From: Rhodeus uyekii
Taxonomy: Eukaryota; Chordata; Actinopteri; Cypriniformes; Acheilognathidae
Direction: 5' to 3'
Length of the DNA: 64,000 nucleotides
Assembly: GCA_037043235.1 (NCBI GenBank)
Contig: JAWRVZ010000051.1
Location: 2,769,501-2,833,500, forward strand
In this document: piece by piece, positions 56,081 to 64,000 of the stretch
How positions within the stretch are numbered: position 1 is the stretch's first letter
Layout of the letters: every line of letters starts with the position of its first letter
The notes under the pieces: model-generated
Told to the model about the DNA's origin: nothing
The model's input: the letters and a program-made list of their open reading frames with translations, nothing else
Database searches by the model: none
Made by a program: the position numbers and the translations under genes

Positions 56081-56928
56081 ACTTAAAATGAATCAGCTTT
56101 TATGAAAATGCAAAGTGAAAACTGTAGAGGATTATTTAACTTGAAGTTAACCTTTGAAAACATCTATAGCTCTGAACTGTAGGGTTCATTAAACACTGGT
56201 TTGGGATATGCAGGAATTAGCCGCAGTGTGAGTGGAAGACATGTCTTGATCATCAACAAAAAATGAATGGCATTTATATTTCTCAACAAAAACGTAATGA
56301 TCCTTATCAGAACTTTTTTTTGCTTTGCCTACACAGAACTGTAGTTATCATCCACAATATGGTCTATACCACTCAATCCATTAGGAACACTACTATCTAA
56401 CTTCACATTCAGCACTTAGCTAATTGAATCTTTTACTTTTTTTACAGACATAAGCTACACGAATACCAACTGGACAAATGCAAAAACGCTCTTTTTCTAA
56501 TGACAAAACCTAGATGTCTGCAAATATGGCCAGAAGCTGACATTGTATGCTTGTGATGAAATGTATTGGGAAAGTTTTGCATCAGTGCCTCCACTTATGA
56601 TTTAATAACATTTTTTGCGTTATAATGCTGGCTTTGCACATAGTGGGAGAAATTCAAATCTCAATGGAACTGATCAAGTGGGTAAAAGAACTGCTGCAAC
56701 AAGCATTTACACAAGGTTAAGAAGTAACAGTTGATTCGTGCATGTTGGAAGAAGAGAACAACAAATTAGTTCAGAATTTGATTTTCAAATGAAAATTAAT
56801 GAGCACTAACTGTTGTGTTGAGCATTGTATTTGCCTGAAAACATTTTTAATCGTCATATGCATATACTGACATAGCTGTCTGAGTGCAAAGCTGAAATTT
56901 AATTATTTATATTGTAATTTTGCACTGC
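56081..56928. other. Unique sequence without recognisable gene
   Basis: About 850 bp of AT-rich DNA; nothing supported. Confidence 0.5.
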
Positions 56929-57372
56929 TTTTCAAAAGTTTGGACAGTAAGATTATTTTTAAATAAACACTGTTATCTTTTATTGTATGCATTAAATAGC
57001 TTGAAAGAGATTTCAAATAAACACTGTTAACTATGAACTTTCTATTCATAAAAGAATCCTAAAAATGTATATATCACTGTTCAAACATCAGAACTGTTTT
57101 CACTATTGATAATGAGAATTGTTCACCAAATCAGAATTTTAGAATGATTTGAAGAATTAAGGATCATGTGACCCCGAAGACAGGAGTAATGATGCTGAAA
57201 AATCACCTTTGTCATCACAGGAATAAATTACATTTTAAAATATATAAAAATAGACAATATTTTACATTTATTATTGTTTTTTTTTGCTTTTTTGGTCAAA
57301 GAAATGCAGCCTTGTTGAATATAAGAGAGCACAAAAACATAAAAAAAACCTTACTAATCCCAAACTTTTGAA
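56929..57372 (+). mobile_element. Non-autonomous element with CAAAAGTTTGG inverted ends
   Basis: Left end TTTTCAAAAGTTTGGACAGT, and right end inverted GCTTCAAAAGTTTGGGATTA. Inside are AGGATCATGTGACCCCGAAG, GGAGTAATGATGCTGAAAAA and CATCACAGGAATAAATTACA, signature segments of a very common cyprinid repeat. The 67-codon frame is incidental. Confidence 0.75.
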
Positions 57373-58049
57373 GCATAATGTACATTTTCCTTTTTTTTAA
57401 ATCAAAGCCTTTAAAAACCTTTTAAAAGCTTTCCTTTTGTTTGAATGAATGTAAACTGTTGATCCACGTTATCAGCATGATTTGAGAATGTTTAGAATCT
57501 TGTGGTTCAGTGAAAGCAATGATACAATGAGTCAATGTCACACATCTGCTTGTTTGACCAGAAAGTATTTATTTCAGAATATAAAATATGTTATTCATTT
57601 TACATAACATTTATTTGATTTTAAAATGATGAAAAAATTCTATTAATTTCCAGATTAAAAAAAAATATGACCTCAGGCTTATGGACATTATTGTGTATAT
57701 TTCCAGAATAATCTAATCAGAGTTTCAATGCAAAGTCATCCAGTGGCATTCACACACAAAGACCGAATGAGCTTCAAGACTGCTGGTTCATTAACTGATT
57801 GCCTTTAGCTACAATTTAATTTGTTCACTATGATAGAGATCACTGGTAGACAGGGGATAAGTCTAATGATTCCAGACGATTTGCCCTCGTATACAGCAGG
57901 CATATAGACAGTACGTATGTGTGTGAATGTTAATCACCGTGAAATGTAGTAATTGAAGAACATGCTAAGGACACTGCAGGTGGTTTGGGTATTTTTGCCC
58001 ACTTTGATTTAATCATGTATGCAATTAGCAACACCATATCTAATTAACA
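57373..58049. other. Unique sequence without recognisable gene
   Basis: About 680 bp of AT-rich DNA up to the third DIRS copy. Confidence 0.5.
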
Positions 58050-58671
58050 GTTCCCTTTCAAGGGTACTTGGGCTGCGTCAAAGACACTGTAGGAGCGCTC
58101 TGCGTGATTGCGTCATGAAGCACATGTTAAATTGAACGTTAGAGGTGATGACATGAATCAGGAAATTATATAAGGCATTCCAAATGGCAGCTTCCGTGTC
58201 TTTTTATGATCGTTTGTCTTATTTATTGTTGTCTACCTACTAACAAATACAAGAAATTGTGATAATTACAATCAATCAATCAGCAATGCAGATTGTGTGT
58301 GTATCCCTACTCGCATTATATCTCGGGTAGGGATGCACGTGATCTGTGTGTTGTTTGTTTGGGAGCGGAGTATGCACAGTCAGTGGTGTACGTTGCATCC
58401 GTCATGGACGCACCGCTTTTGCCGGGTGCTCTTTGATGAGGGCGTCCGAGCTTACAATCCTCGAGGCAACGTTGCAGTCTTGGTGGTTACGAATGGATCA
58501 GTCAGAGTTTGGCCTGGCCTTATCCCTGCACTCACTGGCCAGATCCAGTGCCTCTGACTTGTGTTGTTGCTAGTTTAACATAGTTCAACATAAACTGGCT
58601 AGTTTAACATAAACTAGCCAGCTGAGAAGCAGGGTCCTCATACCAATAATTTAGACAAGCGTTTCAACCTC
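58050..58671 (+). mobile_element. DIRS copy 3, left part
   Basis: Begins GTTCCCTTTCAAGGG, matching the left end of the DIRS family, followed by a diverged terminal repeat with ATGACATGAATCAGGAAATT at about 58150. The Gag start is recognisable around 58490-58560 (GGATCAGTCAGAGTTTGGCC, CAGATCCAGTGCCTC), paralleling 40326-40400. The AGCCAGCTGAGAAGCAGGGT and TTAGACAAGCG pieces up to 58665 parallel the Gag segment near residue 100 of the short copy. A local repeat of TAGTTTAACATA lies at 58572-58612. LTR-like sequence interrupts it after about 58671. Confidence 0.8.
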
Positions 58672-59944
58672 TGTAATTATTCATCACTCAGGCTGGGATC
58701 CATTTGCATACTTTTAATAATTATAAAGGGTAGTTGTACAGGAAAGGTAATACAGGGGCAAACAGGACTGGCAGGGACAGGCAGAATTGTGGACAAGGAA
58801 ACAGGCAGACAAGTCAGGGCAGGCAGATATCACTCAAAGATTGTGTTTCCAGGCAAGAGTCAAAGGCAGGCAGAAAGGTTCAGTAATGGGTTGCAGCAGG
58901 GTCAATAACAGAGGGACAGGCAGAGATAACGCTCAGAAATGTTCACAACAGCAAAACAAGACTTTGCAGTGAGAGGGTGTATAGTCTGGGTTATAGTCTG
59001 GGTCAGGGGTGGGCAAACTACGGCCCGCGGGCCATATCCGGCCCGTTGGGCTTTTTAATCCGGCCCACCGAACCTGTATTAAACCACCTTAATTTTACAT
59101 TTCCATGTAATGTCACTCTGTCGCGGCTGCAAGCGGCAGTGGTGCTGAAGCTGTGCTGGAGAGTAGGCGTGTGTCGCAAACCCCTCTACACCCCCCTTCA
59201 TGGCGTTAATTCCGTGCTAAAAAGGAACGAGCGCAAAACTGATGTTTGGGCGCGCGTAAATTACATCCGCGAGCGGAAAATACGGGTACACGCTAGAGCT
59301 ACACGTGTATACATAGAGCTACACGCGTAAATACGGGTACCCGCGAGCTCATTTTAATCACTCGCGCGCGTGACATCTAATCTGCGCGCACGCGAACATT
59401 CACCTGCTCTCGACTGCTGTTTTTACTCGCACGAACACTTTTATTTTTGTCAGTCGTGGGGCGGGGCTTGCTCTTGTAATAGTAACATCAAACGTCATTG
59501 GTTAGTTCCCTTTTTTCCAGAGGTCAGTTGATTGGACGCCTGTGATTGTCGATCTAGAGCTGAGGTAAATATATGATTCAGTCACATTGCATATTATGGT
59601 TTTTCTGTCGATTAAATTGTATTAATATTGTTTTGTTGTAATTTCACGTGTCCCAGTCGAGTGATTTAAGACCAAACTATACAGGTTTTTCTAGGATTTC
59701 TTATAAATGCACAGGTACGACCTTCAACCCGGCCCCTCTGTCAATTTTAAGAAACCAATGTGGCCCGCGAGACAAATAGTTTGCCCACCCCTGGTCTGGG
59801 TAGTGGTTGGAGAGCTGTAGCTGGAGAGATAATTAGTCCAAGGTAGTTGTGTGTGTGTGTGCATATGTATGTGCGCGCACACGTCTATTCCAGTGACGGC
59901 GCCCTCCAGGGGCCCGAAGAGGGAATCACGGAGTTCGTCTCTGC
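58672..59944 (-). mobile_element. LTR-like element, family 3, inserted in DIRS copy 3 and split by a hAT
   Basis: On the minus strand it carries CTGCCTGT modules, a TTATTAAAAG signal at about 58710 and GGATCCCAGCCTGAG near the 3' end (58688-58702), as in the plus-strand copy at 19888. The 5' side includes CCCCTGGAGGGCGCCGTCAC (about 59898-59917). The hAT element at 59004-59793 sits inside it. Outer edges are approximate; an exact target duplication was not found, and the flanking DIRS parts are not contiguous, so a deletion accompanied or followed the insertion. Confidence 0.5.
59004..59793. mobile_element. Non-autonomous hAT transposon with 8-bp duplication
   Basis: 790 bp, left end CAGGGGTGGGCAAACTA and right end TAGTTTGCCCACCCCTG, perfectly inverted over 17 bases, with exact duplication GTCTGGGT (58996-59003 and 59794-59801). 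Subterminal CGGCCCGCGGGCCATATCC on the left and GGCCCGCGAGAC on the right relate it to the element at 47074. The interior is GC-rich with several CACGCGTAAATACGGGTA-type repeats at 59280-59345. No transposase domain. Confidence 0.95.
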
Positions 59945-60672
59945 ATGGCACTTTGAGGCTGAGGCCTACAGTACGCACAAGGATACCGGCCGGAACCTTA
60001 TGATACTGGATTTAACCCTTCTATCTAAGAGGTTCCAGACAAGTTCTAATTCTCAAGCAATGTTCCTCCTTGCTATTACTGTCAGTGACCCTTGGAATTT
60101 GCACCTGTGTAGGCTTCTTCCACCCTTGGCCAGGTTACATCCCCAATAATGTGGCTAGATCCATTATACTGCAGGCCTTTCAAAGCCAGGAAAAGAGTAA
60201 TCTGCTTTGTCCCATGTTAGATGCTTATTTCCACACGGTGGCGTAATCTGAACAGTGGCTTTTGGACCTCTCCTAAAGGGTAGCTAAAGGGTTCCCAGCA
60301 TCTAAGCACAGGATGAGAAAGTGGATAGTCAAGGCTTTTTCACTCGCTTCTGAGTTGGCCGGGTTGCCTACCCCTTTGGCAACTCAAGCCCATTCAACTA
60401 GAAGTATGGCCAAAGCTCCCTTGTCAGGAGTCTCCCTTAAATACATTTTGCTTCGCAGACTGGTTCTACCCGCACACATTCGTAAGGTTCTACAACCTAG
60501 ACTTGGACTCTACACCAGGGGCCCAGGTGTTATCTTAGTACGATTTCAGTCACTTGTCATTATGGCTGCATGGGCATTTGAGTTCCTACAACATCTTTGA
60601 CGCAGCACAAGTTCTTTAAATGGAACATCTTGGTTATTTAACCTTGGTATATAACCTTGGTTCCCTGAATGT
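59945..60672 (+). pseudogene. DIRS copy 3, tyrosine recombinase remnant
   Basis: Starts with TGGCACTTTGAGGCTGAGGC, which parallels 25985-26005 of the full copy. At 60313-60440 it reads MRKWIVKAFSLASELAGLPT and then AHSTRSMA, the HxxR motif. A frame change precedes the segment around the nucleophilic Tyr, which appears near 60475-60510 as CGTAAGGTTCTACAACCTAG (RKVLQP in one frame, VRFYNLD in the other). A fragment of the internal complementary region ends it near 60672; the right terminal repeat is missing. Confidence 0.78.
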
Positions 60673-61429
60673 GATAGTGTGTGTGAAGGCAAGAATTAGC
60701 TATTTGAACTTCAAAAAGATTTACAACATGTAATTAGTAATGAGTAACAAAAGAGTTATTTCCCCCCTAGAGATGACAGTCCATTCTCTCAGTATAAAGT
60801 TATCCAAATGAATTTGCATCTGGATGATATTTCATGCAGGAATGCACTCAAAGGAAATTAAATATGAATCAACATCTTGCCCTGGCAGTTTGTATCCCGA
60901 ATGATGTTTCATGCTAGTTTGTTTCTGTCAGTGATTTATGTAGCCTTTCCCCCCCTCCTTATGCTGTGTATGGAGCATCCCATCTCTTGACATGTTGACT
61001 ACTGGAATTAAACAAAAGCTGACGGGATTGAGCAGTTACCCACAATTCCGTTTCATGCGCTGACAGGAATAGAGCCAGGCTTCTGTAGTAATGGACATGA
61101 TAGCAGGGAGGAAAAATAGATGCTATGACAGCCAAAACTACATGCCTCTTAAAATAAAAAAGGAAAATAGGATGAGATGTCGAGTAATTTTATGAAAAAA
61201 ACAAACTAACAACATAACTATGACTGGACCTCAATTGTACTTTTACTGTTTTTGAAATGCAGCGTGCATCATCTCTCTAACATTACATTTTTGCCATTTG
61301 ACCATATTTTCTTTTTACATAACAATTAAACAAATTAAACAAATAGCTACATGCAGAATGATGTGAAGACAAAGAACATACCTTACATGTTTTAAATTCC
61401 ATTCAGATGAAATTTCCATTAATTTGTTT
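60673..61429. other. Unique sequence without recognisable gene
   Basis: About 760 bp of AT-rich DNA after the truncated DIRS; nothing supported. Confidence 0.5.
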
Positions 61430-61562
61430 ACATTTACATTTTTCCATCATTGCATCCAATGAACACATCGACATTATAACCAGTTCTTGCTTTCCCTGGG
61501 AATCAAACCCATGACCTTGATGTTGCAAGCGCCACACTCTACTGTTTGAGCAACAAGAAAGC
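61430..61562 (-). repeat. tRNA-derived SINE, internally shortened
   Basis: The minus strand reads a TTGCTCAAACAGTAGAGTGT head and GGGTTTGATTCCC B-box, then a tail in which the GCTTTGGATAAAAGCGTCTG portion is lost or eroded before AATGTAAAC. Confidence 0.7.
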
Positions 61563-61754
61563 ATTTTATTAGAACAGGACACATAGATTAGCTTTGTGTT
61601 GAACTGATTTTCAGTCTAAGACAATTGGACTGTATTTTTAAGCTTTTGAGACAATGCATGATATCATTTTGTCTGTATGGGTAAGCACATAAAAATAATT
61701 ATCAAAAACTATTTCACACACATGCACACAGTAACATTTGTGCTCAACTTTTTA

Positions 61755-62008
61755 ATGTTTAGTTTTAGTTTTGTTTGCCTATGTACCCTGTCATTTGACC
61801 CTAGTTTCCCAGTGTGTTTGATTAATCATTCCTTTCAACTGTCGTCCAAGTAATTCAATATTTTTTTCCTCTGTGTATTTGTCAGTTCTTATTCAGTTCT
61901 TTGTTCGGTGTCGTCAATGTTAAGGTGTTGTGAAGTGTATTTTTTTAATTAAAGACTGTTTCCTTGGATTATTCTTGTGTGCTTCATTAGGTACAACAGC
62001 CTGTGACA
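61755..62008 (+). mobile_element. LTR-like remnant
   Basis: CTCTGTGTATTTGTCAGTTC, TTAATTAAAGACTGTTTCC and a CCTGTGACA end follow the order of the LTRs in this window (promoter-side TGT runs, polyadenylation signal, terminal CA). The left edge is uncertain and no target duplication was found. Confidence 0.42.
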
Positions 62009-62640
62009 TTATATTCATATATATTAGATCCTTATTCTATGCAGAAATAAGCTAATAAAAACTTAAAAATAACTGTAATTGGATTACAATTAAAAATAAC
62101 TGTAATCTTCACAAAGTTAAAAAAAAAACTGTATAAACATAACATATGGGTTGTTAAAATTGACTAATCTTTGAATTTGTTTCAACTGAAGCATGCCAAG
62201 CTTAATCCTCATTCACATCACAGTGATGTGATTCTCTTTTATAATCAAGAGAATGGTGGTGATGCATATGGAGTTTCATGTTAGCAGTTGAAATAAGCAG
62301 AACTAATGGCAGTTCGCACATAAGCCTGTGTCTTCACACTTATAATATATGCTTGTGATGAGTGCTCAGATGCATTACTTGTGTGGCAAATGTTTGAATG
62401 TTATTGTATTCGTTCATGTCACGTTAATTTTCGCACATTGATAAATTTGTCAAATGTGTGAATTTCATTTTATACACTGATACTTTACATTTTATGATAA
62501 GTCATTAATGAGTATAATTATAAAATATATATCCAGATGTATAGATAATTGCTTAACAGAGCAATTAAATTATGTATTTACAGTACATATGCAAAAAATA
62601 TAAATCAAGATCACATGGATTTTAGACCCAAGATTTAAAT
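62009..62640. other. AT-rich unique sequence
   Basis: About 630 bp ending at a poly-C run; nothing supported. Confidence 0.5.
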
Positions 62641-62664
62641 CCCCCCCCCCCCCCCCCCCCCCCC
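62641..62664. repeat. Poly-C homopolymer, 24 bases
   Basis: An uninterrupted run of 24 C in AT-rich DNA. Confidence 0.95.
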
Positions 62665-62914
62665 ATATGGTTAACAGCTTAGAATATTATAAGAGTTATT
62701 ATTTAAGAATATTAAGAATATTTTTTTCCAACTGTTTCTCATGATTTTAATATTTATCATGACTTTACTTATGGTAACACTTTATGATAGCAATCATTAA
62801 GTCATTAAAGAGTATAAATAGGCCTGACCAATTTAAATATGCAGTTGTATAATAGATAAATATTGAACTCATATATTCAAATATCAATTTACAGTATATT
62901 CAAAAAAATAAAGC

Positions 62915-63329
62915 TGTCACCCATAGTCCTTTCTGTCGTGTCATCTGTTCACTTCCTGTCTGTAAGGTCATTGTTGGTCTTCCTGCACCATGTCGTGTCA
63001 ATCACTTACCTCGTCAGTATTGTCAGGTGTTTCCCATCTCATCTTGTATATAACCCTCCTGTGTTTCCCTTGTCTTTGTCGATCGTTAACGTTGCTACGT
63101 GGATGTCTTTAACGGTGTCAGTGTGACTCTGTTGCGTAGTTTCCAGTGTGTGGATGCCATCTCCATGATCTGTTCTGTCTCCTTGATCGTAGTCTCAAGG
63201 TTAGCACTAGCGTGCTTCTTTTGTTTATTTTTAAAGTGTTTTGTTTTCATTTTTGTGAATAAAGGAGTGTTTTCAGTTGAAACCACCTTTCGTTCCTCTC
63301 CGCATCGCACACAACATGTTATTATGACA
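62915..63329 (+). mobile_element. Solo LTR, family 1, with 5-bp target duplication
   Basis: 415 bp starting TGTCACCC and ending TTATGACA, with the exact direct repeat AAAGC on both sides (62910-62914 and 63330-63334). It has CACTTCCTGTC, a CTTGTATATAACCC TATA-like box, CCTTGTCTTTGTCGATCG, a GTGTGTGGATGCC block, GTGAATAAAGGAG and CTCCGCATCGCACACA, in the same order as 17651 and 31280. Confidence 0.9.
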
Positions 63330-63334
63330 AAAGC

Positions 63335-64000
63335 AAGGTTTCATACCATTTTTACACCCATTGGACTTTCATGATTTCATCAAATATTTTTTGGATAAAG
63401 TTTGTGAATTTAACCCAGAGCTTTGTCACTTGAGTAGTTAAGTTGCTTTACAATATCCCCCAGGATACAAAGAAAGGTGTTAATTTATGGTTTTAGGACA
63501 AAAAAAAAGTGTTACTCATATTGTTATCTTGTTTTTGTTTCTTAAAAACCTTTGATGTGTTAACAGACTAAAATGTAAGATGTGTATATTATTATTTATC
63601 AACATTTTTCAATACAAAATTCCAACATTTATGTTTGTTATAGCTTTAATGACTGGACATTTATTCTAAAGTTATAGACAAAACTGGTGTGTCCAAACTT
63701 TTGACTCAGTGTCTTTCAGTGCATATGAGGGATGCACATGTTAATACAAAGGCATTTTTTGGGGAGGGTGGTTGATTTAGTTTGTACTGCTATCACCTGT
63801 GCACTCTGCAGGTGCAGGTGGGGTTTCAGTGACAGGTGGTTGTTGTAAGAGGAAGGGGGTTGGTTTACTGTGAGGCCCCGAGGGCTGATGGGGGGGGGGG
63901 GCTTTGCCTCGGAAGTATTGTGCCTGACACATGCTCCGTCTGCTGCCTCTGCGCCGACCCTTGCCTCTTTTGTTATGCTGATTAAGGCAACAGGCACAGT
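63335..64000. other. Unique sequence to the window end
   Basis: About 670 bp, AT-rich to 63720, then G-richer with a run of 11 G near 63890. The 93-codon minus-strand frame reaching 63997 has no recognised domain and may be cut by the window edge. A GTGTCCAAACTTTTGACT segment at 63691 resembles a dispersed-repeat end. Confidence 0.4.

Overview
The window looks like intergenic or intronic DNA from a teleost fish, most likely a cyprinid. The grounds are repeat types I recognise: tRNA-derived SINEs with the teleost 'slot' tail, a DIRS family, an L2-type LINE, hAT elements with GGCCCGCGGGCC subterminal motifs, the 'GGGATAGTTCACCCAAAAATGA' cyprinid repeat and many long (CA)n arrays. I found no host protein-coding exon, rRNA, functional tRNA or CRISPR that I can support. 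The species is not determined.

Layout. 1-17.6 kb: AT-rich unique DNA with SINEs, three LTR remnants (813-1053, 6900-7275, 11125-11419), several CA/GT microsatellites and a decayed Tc1/mariner transposase (13.5-14.2 kb, minus). 17.6-21 kb: a cluster of a solo LTR with a target duplication, a non-autonomous DNA element carrying an L2 3' fragment, and two abutting LTR-like blocks. 22119-27074: a complete-ended DIRS-type tyrosine-recombinase retrotransposon with inverted terminal repeats and an internal complementary region, but broken reading frames. 31.3-33 kb: a solo LTR split by a hAT element, both with exact target duplications. 33.5-38.94 kb: a minus-strand L2-type LINE with an intact 987-codon endonuclease/reverse-transcriptase frame and a 3' UTR that is mostly a G/C-skewed minisatellite. 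40.3-41.2 kb: a shortened DIRS whose Gag start is fused to the end of the recombinase. 46-49.7 kb: pieces of a second Tc1/mariner element, a hAT element (8-bp duplication), and a minus-strand Ty3/gypsy gag-protease remnant cut by a solo LTR. 51.2-57.4 kb: a tetranucleotide array, LTR remnants and several small inverted-repeat elements. 58-60.7 kb: a third DIRS copy interrupted by LTR-like sequence, itself interrupted by another hAT element. 62.9-63.3 kb: another solo LTR with an exact duplication.

These elements do not form a pathway; what links them is nested insertion. Target duplications and interrupted frames give a relative order of events at four places. The only long open frame likely to encode an active protein is the L2 ORF. 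The most informative structure is the DIRS copy at 22-27 kb: its two ends and its internal complementary region match base for base while its coding region is dead, which suggests mobilisation in trans. I did not find a convincing undescribed molecular system.
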